Source of the DNA: Ureibacillus sinduriensis BLB-1 = JCM 15800
Lineage (GTDB): Bacteria > Bacillota > Bacilli > Bacillales_A > Planococcaceae
Length of the DNA stretch: 64,000 nucleotides
Direction of reading: 5' to 3'
NCBI RefSeq assembly: GCF_000772955.1
Contig: NZ_JPVO01000045.1
Coordinates: 86,699-150,698, forward strand
In this document: one piece after another, positions 1 through 8,409 of the stretch
Layout of the letters: every line of letters begins with the position of its first letter
Numbering within the stretch: position 1 is the stretch's first letter
Program-made: the position numbers and the translations under genes
The notes under the pieces: generated by a model
The model's database searches: none
The model's input: only the letters and a program-made list of their open reading frames with translations
What the model was told of the DNA's origin: nothing

Positions 1-458
1 GCAATATCAAAGGCTGAACCTTGTTGAACTTTACCACCAAATGAACCATTTAGTAATTTTTGAGTGTTGAACTCAGTGTCAGTAGAAATACGAGTGATTT
101 CATCTGATAAAGATTTGATTTCTAATTGTAAAGCATCACGGTCAGCTGATACGTTTGTATCGTTTGAAGATTGTACCGCTAATTCACGCATACGTTGTAG
201 GATAGCGTGAGTTTCGTTAAGTGCACCTTCAGCTGTTTGGATTAAAGAAATTGAATCTTGAGCATTTTTTGTAGCCATGTCAAGACCACGGATTTGTCCG
301 CGCATTTTTTCAGAGATTGCTAAACCAGCAGCGTCATCTCCAGCACGGTTGATTTTGTAACCTGAAGATAATTTCTCAAGGTTTTTAGAAGCTTGAGCGT
401 TGTTAGCTGCTAAGTTACGGTGAGTGTTTAAAGCAGCAATATTGTGTTGAATTCTCAT
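1..458 (-). CDS. hag: Flagellin, N-terminal part (cut by window edge)
   Basis: Flagellin, the filament subunit exported by the flagellar type III system. The visible 152 codons start [17 protein letters not shown] and continue with the canonical D0/D1 segments [29 protein letters not shown] and [10 protein letters not shown], written here in parts. The reading frame is open to the window edge, so the hypervariable centre and C-terminal D0 helix lie outside. ATG at 458 is preceded by AAGGAGG with 8-nt spacing. It follows csrA and the flagellinolysin gene on the same strand. The leader has a sigma-D-like promoter and two GGA hairpins, as expected for CsrA/FliW-controlled hag. Confidence 0.97.
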   Translation of the reverse strand, partial: MRIQHNIAALNTHRNLAANNAQASKNLEKLSSGYKINRAGDDAAGLAISEKMRGQIRGLDMATKNAQDSISLIQTAEGALNETHAILQRMRELAVQSSNDTNVSADRDALQLEIKSLSDEITRISTDTEFNTQKLLNGSFGGKVQQGSAFDI

Positions 459-462
459 TTGG

Positions 463-478
463 AATTCCTCCTTGAATT
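463..478 (-). promoter_or_regulatory. CsrA site over the flagellin Shine-Dalgarno
   Basis: The RNA-sense sequence AATTCAAGGAGGAATT can fold with AATTC/GAATT as stem, putting the GGA of the Shine-Dalgarno in the loop. In B. subtilis hag, CsrA binds the equivalent SD-overlapping site and blocks translation. The hairpin is seen; the binding is inferred from the family and from csrA lying 2 kb upstream. Confidence 0.6.
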
Positions 479-491
479 TTTGTTTTTATGA

Positions 492-507
492 CCCACATCC
501 TTGTGGG
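492..507 (-). promoter_or_regulatory. Upstream CsrA hairpin in flagellin leader
   Basis: RNA-sense CCCACAAGGATGTGGG is a perfect 5-bp stem with loop AAGGAT. ACAAGGAUGU matches the known CsrA SELEX consensus RUACARGGAUGU over its conserved core. With the SD site 14 nt downstream it makes the two-site arrangement known from the B. subtilis hag leader. Confidence 0.7.
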
Positions 508-548
508 AAAGCTCGGCTTAGGATGATTTCCTCTGCCTTACACTAATA

Positions 549-574
549 ATATCGACTCTATCAAAATTAGTTTA
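549..574 (-). promoter_or_regulatory. Sigma-D-like promoter of flagellin gene
   Basis: Minus strand: TAAA, 14 nt, GTCGATAT. The sigma-D consensus is TAAA-N14-16-GCCGATAT, so this differs at one base. It lies about 90 nt upstream of the flagellin ATG, leaving room for the CsrA-bound leader. Confidence 0.75.
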
Positions 575-608
575 ATAGCTTTTTTAAAAAAAATAAAAAA
601 TTTCTTAA

Positions 609-2186
609 TTAACCTAATAACTGCACAACACCTTGTGGCTGTTGGTTTGCTTGCGCCAACATGGACTGTGCCGCTTGCATGAGGATGTTTTGTTTTGTGA
701 AATTCATCATCTCGGATGCCATATCTGTATCACGGATACGAGATTCCGAGGCTTTCAAATTTTCGGATGTCGCACCAAGGCTATTAATAGTATGTTCCAA
801 ACGGTTTTGATAAGCACCTAGATTTGCGCGTTGTTTAGAGACCGTATCTATCGCTCGATCGTAGGTACTAATATTTCCACTTCCGCCTTCAGAGACATTT
901 ACCGAACCTACTCCTAAAGCTCCTGAAGAGATATAGGGCAAATCTATCTCCATATTTTGTTCTTCATTCGCTCCAATATGGATTTTCAAGGAACCTGCGC
1001 TGCTTTGGTCAAATTTGTAATCGAACTTTAAATTTGTAGAAGTACTGATCTCTTCACTGCCAGGGAAATAACTCTCAAAGTCATTCAATAAACTAGTTGT
1101 AACACCTGATAAGTTTGATAAAAAGTTGGCACCATTCGTTTTGAAATCTGTTTCAAAAGCTGTTCGATTTATTCCAAGATTATCTGTGAGTGCTTGGTCA
1201 AATGAATTCGTTTCTAAATCATCGAGAAAGGCTTGCATTGTACTACCGTTATCTTCCAATTTACTATTTAGATACATTGTCGCTGCATAACTTGAAGCAT
1301 AGTAAGCTTGAGAAAGGTCATTACCACCTGCCATACTCGCATTGACAACATTATTCACACCAAATTGAGCAATACTCGAATTAAGTCGGTCCATTGAACC
1401 TGGTACAAATTCCGCTATCCCTTCTGCAAACCAGCCTGGAGATTTTATTACAGTACCGTTGTTAAACATGGCAGCATGGACCATTTCATGAACCATTGTT
1501 TGTTTTTGGTAGGATTCGGAAGATGTCGCGAAATCATTATCATCGATCGTCAATGTCAACGGGCTGGATGTATCGGATGTACCACTCACTTTTGCCATAT
1601 AGCCTACACCTTGTCCATCGCTCATGAAAACAACCTTTACTTCTTGAACCCCACTAGAGTCAAATACAGATGGAAGTCCATCCATTACTGCCTTCTCTGC
1701 TGCTTCCAGCCAGCCGGTCTTCAACTTTTCAAGAAACTCGTCGCGATCAAAACCTTCAGCTACAACTCCGACACCTTGCAATATTTTTCTCGTATTAAAT
1801 TCAGTATCTGAACCGATCCGATCTATTTCTGCATTGATTGCCTCTATTTCTAGTTGAATCGCGTTGCGTTCTTCCTCAACATTCGTATCATTTGCAGCTT
1901 GTACCGCTAATTCCCGACCTCGCTGCAGAAGTGAATGCACCTCATTCATGGCGCCTTCAGCTGTTTGAATAAGTGAAATCCCATCTTGAGCATTTTTGCT
2001 TGCCATGTCCAGACCTCGAATTTGCCCCCGCATCTTTTCGGAAATCGCTAAGCCCGCTGCATCATCTCCAGCACGATTAATTTTATAACCGGATGATAAT
2101 TTCTCGAGCGCTTTCGATGCCTTTGAATTGTTGGAGGATAAATTCCGGTGTGTATTTAAGGCGGAAATATTATGTTAAATTCTCAT
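609..2186 (-). pseudogene. Flagellinolysin (flagellin with inserted metalloprotease), nonsense at codon 4
   Basis: Would encode 525 residues: flagellin D0/D1 at both ends and a zinc-protease insert in place of the hypervariable region. The insert has HEMVH (bases 1476-1490; about residues 233-237 of the full frame) followed by WFAEGIAEF, which supplies a gluzincin-type glutamate. This architecture is flagellinolysin, a filament that is itself a protease. The frame opens ATG AGA ATT TAA CAT AAT ATT, so codon 4 is TAA where the neighbouring flagellin has CAA (Gln). Everything after the stop stays open to 609. The next in-frame ATG is at 2033 (codon 52), which would lose the N-terminal D0 helix, and I see no GTG or TTG between. 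SD GGAAGGAGA is intact. It is a recent pseudogene, a readthrough case, a contingency mutation or a sequencing error. Confidence 0.85.
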
Positions 2187-2219
2187 AGTAAGTCTCCTTC
2201 CGTGGGATTGATTTTGCTG

Positions 2220-2235
2220 ATTACATCCATGTAAT
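2220..2235 (-). promoter_or_regulatory. CsrA-type hairpin in flagellinolysin leader
   Basis: RNA-sense ATTACATGGATGTAAT is a hairpin with GGA in the loop. ACAUGGAUGU fits the CsrA consensus core. It sits 34 nt upstream of the nonsense-bearing start codon, paralleling the flagellin leader, so both genes appear to share post-transcriptional control. Confidence 0.6.
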
Positions 2236-2265
2236 TTAATGAGGAAACTCTATTCCTCTAAAATA

Positions 2266-2292
2266 GTATCGTATTTTTCCATTATTTTTTTA
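2266..2292 (-). promoter_or_regulatory. Sigma-D-like promoter of flagellinolysin gene
   Basis: Minus strand TAAA, 15 nt, TACGATAC. Spacing is ideal and the CGATA core is kept, though the element is weaker than the neighbouring flagellin promoter. Confidence 0.5.
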
Positions 2293-2334
2293 GGTCTGAT
2301 TTCCTGGTATCCTAAATATCTTGCTATAAAACTA

Positions 2335-2368
2335 GAAAATCCACTCAGCCTAAAGCCAAGCGGATGAT
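2335..2368 (-). terminator. Possible terminator after csrA
   Basis: Imperfect hairpin with ATCC/GGAT ends directly after the csrA stop, followed on the minus strand by TTTTC. It would separate csrA from the flagellin-type genes. Confidence 0.45.
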
Positions 2369-2369
2369 T

Positions 2370-2588
2370 TTATTTCTTTTTCAACTGATTTAACAAATTG
2401 GTATTCATGTTTAACGCTTCTTTGTTTTGCTCTTGAATTGCTTCAAAAACTTCCGAACGGTGTACTTTTACAGTTTTCGGGGCGACAATCCCTAATTTTA
2501 CTTGATCGCCCTCGACTGATAAGATTTTCACTTCGATATGATCGCCAATCATGATGGATTCGTTCTTTTTTCTTGAAAGGACAAGCAT
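2370..2588 (-). CDS. csrA: Carbon storage regulator CsrA
   Basis: 72-residue RNA-binding protein starting [20 protein letters not shown], which fits the CsrA beta-strand core. It binds GGA motifs in mRNA leaders; in Bacillales the main target is the flagellin mRNA. ATG overlaps the fliW stop as TAATG, which indicates translational coupling. It is antagonised by FliW, encoded just upstream. GGA-loop hairpins occur in both flagellin-type leaders downstream, and a possible one in the S-layer leader at 50.5 kb. Confidence 0.97.
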   Translation of the reverse strand: MLVLSRKKNESIMIGDHIEVKILSVEGDQVKLGIVAPKTVKVHRSEVFEAIQEQNKEALNMNTNLLNQLKKK

Positions 2589-3031
2589 TATTTCGCACTT
2601 CCTTCCAAGGAGCCGATTGGAAATCTGAGCGGGTAGGCAGCGTTATCTTGGAGAACAACCTGTTTTCCTAGTTTTTTGTTTTTATTAATTAGGACAGGTG
2701 CCAGCAAGTTTAACGTTGACTCAGGGAAAGTTTCTTTCAAAGTCACGATTGAGTACGCGATAACATCTTCTTCACTCTCTATTTTCAAATCTTCTTTGTC
2801 TTCATCACTAATATCGAAAACATAATCCTTTTTAAATAGAAATGGGTAAGCTACGACAAAACCGACTTGTGCTTCGTCGATTGATTGGAGGACCGCTAGT
2901 GGAAGATCCGCATCCAACGAAAGCAAGACAAACTTTTTTAATTCCGGAAACCCTGGAAGTCCATATTCAAAGGTAAGCATTTCATCTTCTTTTATCTCGA
3001 CTTGTCCTAAAAATTTCGTTTCAATATTCAT
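2588..3031 (-). CDS. fliW: Flagellar assembly factor FliW
   Basis: 147-residue FliW (YviF). It binds CsrA to relieve repression of flagellin translation, and is itself sequestered by free flagellin, which makes a homeostatic switch. Recognised from the start [18 protein letters not shown], the segment [14 protein letters not shown] and its place between yviE and csrA. ATG at 3031 follows AAAGGAG. The TAATG overlap with csrA keeps the partners in stoichiometry. Confidence 0.96.
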   Translation of the reverse strand: MNIETKFLGQVEIKEDEMLTFEYGLPGFPELKKFVLLSLDADLPLAVLQSIDEAQVGFVVAYPFLFKKDYVFDISDEDKEDLKIESEEDVIAYSIVTLKETFPESTLNLLAPVLINKNKKLGKQVVLQDNAAYPLRFPIGSLEGSAK

Positions 3032-3044
3032 CTATAGAACTCCT

Positions 3045-3608
3045 TTATTCAATAAAATCAATCTCGATGGAAGGGCGCTGCACAACTTCATGTGTAACTT
3101 TTCCTTGTTGGTAATCATGAATTGGACGGTTTACTTGCACATCTATTTCAGGCTTTCTTGGTGTATAGTTTACGTCCACTTTGGCAGGCGTATAATCAAT
3201 TTTGACTGAGCCTACTGAAGGGATGAACTTAATGTTCATCGGTACCCGGTGCGGACCATGGTTTTGTTTTGCCATACTTGCAACAATCGAGCCGCGCTGC
3301 CCATTGCCGCTATTCAACATCAATTGCCGACCCTCTTGTACGGTTTTTGATATTCCTTTTAAAACCGCCTGACGTCCATCAGCAACATATTTTTGAACGG
3401 ACTCTTTCGGTGTTAATAAACCTAAATCCCGCCATGCTTGGGATTGATCAATCGAAAGCTTGCCTTCAGCCACATTAATATCCAGCTTTCCTGCTGGTTG
3501 CTCGATAGTTTGTTTTGCTTTTGGCTGACTTATTTTTTGAATTGGGTCATGAATCTGCATATTCAGTTGAGTATCTGTTTTTGTGATTTGGAGCTTTGGG
3601 AAGTTCAT
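3045..3608 (-). CDS. yviE: YviE-like protein (DUF6470)
   Basis: 187-residue protein in the position of B. subtilis yviE, between flgL and fliW. It is rich in short beta-like segments with recurring Pro/Val patterns (VDVNYTPRKPEIDVQV) and has no signal peptide or membrane segment. The function of the family is not known; synteny ties it to flagellar filament genes. I start at ATG 3608 (MNFPKLQIT), which has AGAAGG at proper distance. A GTG three codons upstream overlaps the SD. Confidence 0.85.
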   Translation of the reverse strand: MNFPKLQITKTDTQLNMQIHDPIQKISQPKAKQTIEQPAGKLDINVAEGKLSIDQSQAWRDLGLLTPKESVQKYVADGRQAVLKGISKTVQEGRQLMLNSGNGQRGSIVASMAKQNHGPHRVPMNIKFIPSVGSVKIDYTPAKVDVNYTPRKPEIDVQVNRPIHDYQQGKVTHEVVQRPSIEIDFIE

Positions 3609-3625
3609 ATTTTTCACCTTCTTTT

Positions 3626-3661
3626 AATAAAAGCGTTTGAACAAGTATGTCCAAACGCCAT
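3626..3661 (-). terminator. Internal terminator between flgL and yviE
   Basis: Minus strand GCGTTTG, 12-nt loop, CAAACGC, then TTTTATT. It would let the flgM-flgL part be transcribed more than yviE-fliW-csrA. Confidence 0.6.
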
Positions 3662-3669
3662 GTTAAAAA

Positions 3670-4590
3670 TTATAAGAAATCCACTAAAGTTCTTTGGATG
3701 ATTTTCGCACCAACCGATAGCGAAGCTTGATGGATGGATTCGTGTGTAACCATTTCCGTAATCGCTTCAGCATAATCGACATCTTCATTTTCCGACATTT
3801 GCTTCGTTACGTTGATTTCTTGCGAAGAAAGTCGATTGGACATCATTTCCACACGGTTTTGACGAGCCCCGACATCCGCCCGGGCTTCCAGCACTGTATT
3901 TTGAATTTCTGATAGAGTATCATTTGTCCCATCAGCAAGTCCACCCAGCAGATTCCCAATTTCTTCTCCATTGGAATTATCCAATGCATCCGAAATATTA
4001 CCCATTAGTTCATCCACACTTTTAAAAATATTGGCAGCATCAGAAGTATTCACCTGTAGTTGAATACCATCGAACACTTCCATTTTCACTTCCCCTGATG
4101 TTGCTGGAATGAAGGTAGGTGGAGTATATAAATTATTATTTAATTCGCCATCCACGAATAACGGTGATTGTGTTTTAGTTCCACTAAATATAAACTTATC
4201 GGCTATTTTTGTATTGGCTACATCTTGAATCTGACCTCGTATTTGTTCGATTTCCAGCTTGATCTTCTGGCGATCGTCCGCAGTATTCGTGTCACTTGCA
4301 GCTTGAACAACTAGTTCCTTCACTCGTGTCAAGGCATCTCCAACTTGGCCAAGTGCGTCATCGGAAGAATCTAGCCAAGAATTGACTTGGTTCATATTCC
4401 GCTCATATTGTTCCACTTTATTCAGATCAGTTCGATAACTCATCCCCTTAATCGCCGTAACAGGGTCATCCGAGGGACGGTTAACTTTTTTGCCTGTATT
4501 GATTTGATTTTGTAAGTCCGCCATTTTGGAATAGCTGGAGCTTAAGTTTCGCAGCATGTTATTCGATAACATGGATTGTGTTACGCGCAT
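3670..4590 (-). CDS. flgL: Flagellar hook-associated protein 3 (FlgL)
   Basis: 306-residue hook-filament junction protein. The N-terminus MRVTQSMLSNNMLRNL and the C-terminal helical segment are flagellin-like D0 domains. The phrase GKKVNRPSDDPVTAI is the FlgL version of the flagellin signature. It is exported by the flagellar type III system and sits between FlgK and the filament. ATG 4590 follows GAGGAGG. About 50 nt separate it from flgK, so they are probably co-transcribed. Confidence 0.97.
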   Translation of the reverse strand: MRVTQSMLSNNMLRNLSSSYSKMADLQNQINTGKKVNRPSDDPVTAIKGMSYRTDLNKVEQYERNMNQVNSWLDSSDDALGQVGDALTRVKELVVQAASDTNTADDRQKIKLEIEQIRGQIQDVANTKIADKFIFSGTKTQSPLFVDGELNNNLYTPPTFIPATSGEVKMEVFDGIQLQVNTSDAANIFKSVDELMGNISDALDNSNGEEIGNLLGGLADGTNDTLSEIQNTVLEARADVGARQNRVEMMSNRLSSQEINVTKQMSENEDVDYAEAITEMVTHESIHQASLSVGAKIIQRTLVDFL

Positions 4591-4641
4591 ATACTTACTA
4601 CCTCCTCATGGATTGGATTGTTTCTAACGGAGAAATCAATC

Positions 4642-6267
4642 CTATAATCCTACACGGCCGAGGCCATTGATAATTTTATCCAATGTTTCATCTATTACCG
4701 TAATCATACGTGCATTCGCATTGTATGCTTGTTGGAAAGTGATCATATTGGTCATTTCTTCATCCAGAGATACCGAGCTAATGGATGCTTTATTGTTTTG
4801 GACAGTTAAACGGATTGTTTCGGCATTGTACTGCAAACGCTTCGCCTCTTGTCCGTCTACTCCCAGCTTTCCGACCAGTCCTTCATAAAATGATTGATAT
4901 GTTGCCCCGTCCAAAGATGGAGCACCTGGGAAGGCAATTGTATTTCCGTCAATTTTTATATTAAAGCCACCGTTTGATAGAGCAACTGATTGTAATTTGG
5001 CAAGTTCTGCCGCCCATTTACCGTTACCTTCTTCATCTTCCTTGCTTGATGCTGCAATTAGTGACGAATTATTTTTGATAGCATCAGTTACTTTAATATT
5101 TGCAGCAGTGATTGGAGTACCGCCATCAAAGAAAGTCACGCCGGTTTTGGTTGTTTGATCAATGGTATATCCGGCTTCATGCACTTGATTGAAAACAGTA
5201 GCAAACACATTTGCTAAATGATCAAGATTAGCCAACATATCTGGATAATAGCCTTCAACAGATCCCCCTGTATTTTGATATCCGTAAGAATTGATCAATG
5301 ACAACAGTTTACCTTTTGATACTTCGAAGTCTTTTTGTTCAAAGGAGCCTTGTTCTGTTCCACTGACTGGCGGATTGCCTAGAATAGAAACAGAAATCTT
5401 TGATAATGAATTGAAAGCGCCAGTAGTAGGATCATCAACATTTCCATCCACTTTTTTGCTCGGTGTTCCTGTATCAAGTGCCGTGATTTCGGCATACTCA
5501 TTTCCTTTTACCAATTCCACACCATTAAAAGTAATCGTATAGCTGCCCTCTGCAATTTCTAATGCGTTACCTCCCGATTTAACACTAGTTACTGAGACGG
5601 GTATGTATTGATTTAACTGATCTACTAAGTTATCACGTGCATCATATAAATCATTTGGCATATAGCCATTTGGCTCTACCGATTGAACTTGTTTGTTGAT
5701 TTCCGCAATTTGTTTCAAGATGGAATTGATTTGGGTAGTTGACACATCGATTTCGTTTCCGAGATTGCCTTGAATTTGCTTCAATTGTGTATCAAGGTAG
5801 TTGAATGTATCTGCTAAATGCTCCGCACGTTGAACGGCAACCTTGCGCGAAGCTGCGTCTTCCGGGTTTGTACTCACATCTTGCAATGAGCTCCAGAATT
5901 GATTGAATGCTTCGTTCAGCCCATATTCAGATGGCTCCGACATAACATCTTCCATTTGCGAAATCGCACTTGAACGAGATTCATAATAGCCTAATTTATT
6001 TGTTTCTTGTCTATACTGACGATCGATAAATTGGTCGCGGATACGTTGTACAGATTCGGCTTCTACACCCGTACCGATGAACCCTGCCGTCATTGGGGCA
6101 TTTAAGCCAATGCCAGGGTAGCCCAGGGTTGGCGTCATATTCACACGTTGGCGCGAGTAGCCTACCGTGTTGGCATTTGAAATATTATGACCTGTTGTGT
6201 ATAGAGCGCTTTGTTGTGTATATAGACCGCGCTTGCTTGTTTCAAGTCCCATAAATGTGGAGCGCAT
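4642..6267 (-). CDS. flgK: Flagellar hook-associated protein 1 (FlgK)
   Basis: 541-residue first hook-filament junction protein. The start MRSTFMGLETSKRGLYTQQ and following HNISNANTVGYSRQRV form the flagellar rod/hook N-terminal motif. The C-terminal EEMTNMITFQQAYNANARMI is the usual C-terminal D0 helix. It is assembled on the hook tip with FlgL and chaperoned by FlgN, whose gene is directly upstream. ATG 6267 follows GGAGGAG. Confidence 0.97.
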   Translation of the reverse strand: MRSTFMGLETSKRGLYTQQSALYTTGHNISNANTVGYSRQRVNMTPTLGYPGIGLNAPMTAGFIGTGVEAESVQRIRDQFIDRQYRQETNKLGYYESRSSAISQMEDVMSEPSEYGLNEAFNQFWSSLQDVSTNPEDAASRKVAVQRAEHLADTFNYLDTQLKQIQGNLGNEIDVSTTQINSILKQIAEINKQVQSVEPNGYMPNDLYDARDNLVDQLNQYIPVSVTSVKSGGNALEIAEGSYTITFNGVELVKGNEYAEITALDTGTPSKKVDGNVDDPTTGAFNSLSKISVSILGNPPVSGTEQGSFEQKDFEVSKGKLLSLINSYGYQNTGGSVEGYYPDMLANLDHLANVFATVFNQVHEAGYTIDQTTKTGVTFFDGGTPITAANIKVTDAIKNNSSLIAASSKEDEEGNGKWAAELAKLQSVALSNGGFNIKIDGNTIAFPGAPSLDGATYQSFYEGLVGKLGVDGQEAKRLQYNAETIRLTVQNNKASISSVSLDEEMTNMITFQQAYNANARMITVIDETLDKIINGLGRVGL

Positions 6268-6314
6268 AGAGTCTCCTCCTTCAGTGATATAATGAAATAT
6301 TACATTTCGTTTGA

Positions 6315-6815
6315 TTAAGCTTGCGAATCGAACATTGATTTTTTTGGAGCTGCCGTTTCGCCACGGGTTGATTTGCCCGAATAATTGATTTCTTCCGGAC
6401 GAGGGCGCAGCATATCCAGCGACATATTGACAAATTGCAATGATTGAAATACAAGCTTTTGGTTCAAATCATTCTGTTTCCGTAAATCGTCGATTACAGT
6501 CGATAGCTGATTTCTAATATCCTCTAATTGATTGCGTTCTTCTTCTGTTTCAGCTGCTTCGATTACTTGAGCTACAGTTGGTGTGCCAGAAAGAGCAATT
6601 CCTTTTGCTCGAAGGTAATCCGTTACCATTTGCTGACGCTGTTTCTCAAGTACTTCGATTGCTGCTACATGAGATTGCTCGTTTTTAATGATGGAGTCGA
6701 GCCCATCCATGTCGCCCTTTTTGACAAGCTCGGTTTTTTCATTCGCAAGTTGAAGCAGACTACTATGCATTTTTTCAAGCTTCCCCAAAATGGTGATGAT
6801 TGGTTGGACAGACAT
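6315..6815 (-). CDS. flgN: FlgN family flagellar export chaperone
   Basis: 166-residue, highly charged helical protein in the position of B. subtilis yvyG (flgN). FlgN-type chaperones bind the C-termini of FlgK and FlgL before export. The N-terminal region (IITILGKLEKMHSSLLQLAN) and two long predicted helices fit the family. Spacing to flgM and flgK is short on both sides. Confidence 0.9.
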   Translation of the reverse strand: MSVQPIITILGKLEKMHSSLLQLANEKTELVKKGDMDGLDSIIKNEQSHVAAIEVLEKQRQQMVTDYLRAKGIALSGTPTVAQVIEAAETEEERNQLEDIRNQLSTVIDDLRKQNDLNQKLVFQSLQFVNMSLDMLRPRPEEINYSGKSTRGETAAPKKSMFDSQA

Positions 6816-6852
6816 TGTTTTGAGCTCCTTTTAAAAAGTTCTTTTATTAGCG

Positions 6853-7116
6853 TTACTTACGATAGTAATTCAGCATATCCTCGGCCACTTTTTTAGCATC
6901 TACTTGGTAAGTGCCTGATTGAATTTCTTCTTTGAGCTTCTGGATTTTTTGTGCGCGTTCGGCATTGTATGTTGATGAAGCCGACATTTCCTTTGCAGCA
7001 GATGAAATTTCGATTTTATCGGCTGTAACGGCACTTTTGCTTTCAGTTGCTTTTTGTGCTTTTTGTTGCTTATTGTATGGGTTAACCGAATTCACACCAA
7101 AAGATGTAATTTTCAT
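6853..7116 (-). CDS. flgM: Anti-sigma-D factor FlgM
   Basis: 87-residue anti-sigma factor that holds sigma-D until the hook is finished. The typical features are present: a disordered Lys/Ala/Ser-rich N-terminus (NPYNKQQKAQKATESK), KIEISSAAKEM, and a C-terminal helical stretch ending VAEDMLNYYRK. ATG 7116 follows AAGGAGG. Its own sigma-D-like promoter and a large terminator separate it from yvyF. Confidence 0.95.
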   Translation of the reverse strand: MKITSFGVNSVNPYNKQQKAQKATESKSAVTADKIEISSAAKEMSASSTYNAERAQKIQKLKEEIQSGTYQVDAKKVAEDMLNYYRK

Positions 7117-7151
7117 CGTAATCCCTCCTTGCAGTGTTGTGTATATTGTTA

Positions 7152-7177
7152 ATTTCGGTTAAATGTTTATATTTTTA
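7152..7177 (-). promoter_or_regulatory. Sigma-D-like promoter of flgM
   Basis: Minus strand TAAA, 14 nt, ACCGAAAT (consensus GCCGATAT). A sigma-D promoter directly before flgM is known in B. subtilis, where it gives negative feedback. Confidence 0.5.
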
Positions 7178-7187
7178 ACCTTTTAAA

Positions 7188-7276
7188 TGAAAAAACTCAC
7201 ATTTAATGCTTTCATACTATGAATTGTTTTTAATATCATAACAATTTTATAGTATGAAAGCACCTAAGTGAGTTCT
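7188..7276 (-). terminator. Very large palindromic terminator between yvyF and flgM
   Basis: Arms at 7194-7228 and 7240-7274 are 35 nt each with an 11-nt loop. The outer AACTCAC/GTGAGTT and the central TGCTTTCATACTAT/ATAGTATGAAAGCA are perfectly paired. On the minus strand it ends GTGAGTTTTTTC, so it can terminate yvyF transcripts. Confidence 0.75.
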
Positions 7277-7285
7277 AAGCTAGTT

Positions 7286-7696
7286 CTATTTCTTTTCAGA
7301 TAAATAAGTTCCTCTTTCACTGTTGGCAACCGTTTCCCTGAATTCTTTTGCTGCTTCAAATGTACGCAGCTCAGATTTAAGTTCATCCTGGCACGATTCA
7401 CAAATCTTCCCTTTGTTTGTAATCCGGCCACAATTATCGCAAGGATACCCTAAATTCGGGAACATTGCCGGGTGCAAGCGGTTTTTGCGAACCCATTTAT
7501 AAAGCAGCTCTTGCTCCACACCAGTCGCTTCAACAATTCGTTCTACTGTAGCGGCACGGTTTTCTCGCTTTCTTAAAAAGCTATACACAATTTGGTACTT
7601 CTCATCTTCTTTTTGTACACATTTATGGCAAACATCTCTAACTCCGGTAAAGTTAAAAAATTCCCCACAGCTTGGACAATTTCGTAATTCTGCCAT
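7286..7696 (-). CDS. yvyF: YvyF-like flagellar operon protein
   Basis: 136-residue protein at the B. subtilis yvyF position. It has three zinc-finger-like Cys pairs: CPSCGEFF near residue 7, CHKC at about 23, and CDNCG with CESC near 85-100. A winged-helix-like centre (TVERIVEATGVEQELLYKWVRKN) suggests nucleic-acid binding. The role is not established. It probably represents a MerR/zinc-ribbon-type regulator tied to the motility operon, but that is inference. Confidence 0.88.
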   Translation of the reverse strand: MAELRNCPSCGEFFNFTGVRDVCHKCVQKEDEKYQIVYSFLRKRENRAATVERIVEATGVEQELLYKWVRKNRLHPAMFPNLGYPCDNCGRITNKGKICESCQDELKSELRTFEAAKEFRETVANSERGTYLSEKK

Positions 7697-7797
7697 GCTG
7701 ATTCCCTCCGTTTATTATTCACTTTATCAATTTATTCTTTACTATTGGAATCATCGGCTGATTTTACAATTTCTTAAGTATTCGAAAAAAGTAATAT

Positions 7798-8409
7798 TTA
7801 CCTTCTGATCAATGTAAAAGCGGTAACCGATTTCGCTTTCGCATCCAACAGGATTTTCTTTGCTTGATTGATTGTTGTACCCGTTGTGTAGATATCATCC
7901 ACCAAAATAAATTCCTTACCTGCCGGGTTTTGGTTTTCTTTTAGCGCAAATATTTGCCGGGCGTTTATTCTTTGTTCCCGTGTTTTCCCACCTTGAGTTT
8001 CGGTCGTAATTTTTATGAGGTAGTGTTCGTAAATGATGTTCGCTTGCTTTAATAATTCATCAACGTGGGCAAAGGTACGCTCTTTCAGTTTTTCGGGGTG
8101 CATTGGAATCGGGACGATGGTCGCCTCCTTCTTTGCTAGGTGTTGGTGTATCTGATGTCGGAAAACTTTTGCCAAAAGGACATCATGCATGAATTTGTAG
8201 CGGTGTAAGTAGTCTTTCATTTGCTCATTATATTTGTAGAGTGAGATGACGGTTTTATCGATGGGTTCTGCAGGATAAGGCTCAAACTTGTCTTCACAAT
8301 GCGAGCAAATCGTTCGGGGAAATTGATTGGATAATAGTGTTATCCAAGTCACCGATTCATCGATTGGATTATTGCACAATAGACATTTTGATACTTCATG
8401 GCGTTTCAT
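7798..8409 (-). CDS. comFC: ComF family protein ComFC
   Basis: 203-residue late competence protein with an N-terminal zinc motif (CLLCNNPID ... CSHCEDKF) and a C-terminal phosphoribosyltransferase-like motif, FILVDDIYTTGTTI, the PRPP-binding loop. It works with the ComFA helicase in uptake of transforming DNA. I start at ATG 8409 (MKRHEVSKCLLC); longer starts would run deep into comFA. It overlaps the comFA stop by 14 nt, so the two are translationally coupled. No comFB lies between them. Confidence 0.93.
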   Translation of the reverse strand: MKRHEVSKCLLCNNPIDESVTWITLLSNQFPRTICSHCEDKFEPYPAEPIDKTVISLYKYNEQMKDYLHRYKFMHDVLLAKVFRHQIHQHLAKKEATIVPIPMHPEKLKERTFAHVDELLKQANIIYEHYLIKITTETQGGKTREQRINARQIFALKENQNPAGKEFILVDDIYTTGTTINQAKKILLDAKAKSVTAFTLIRR

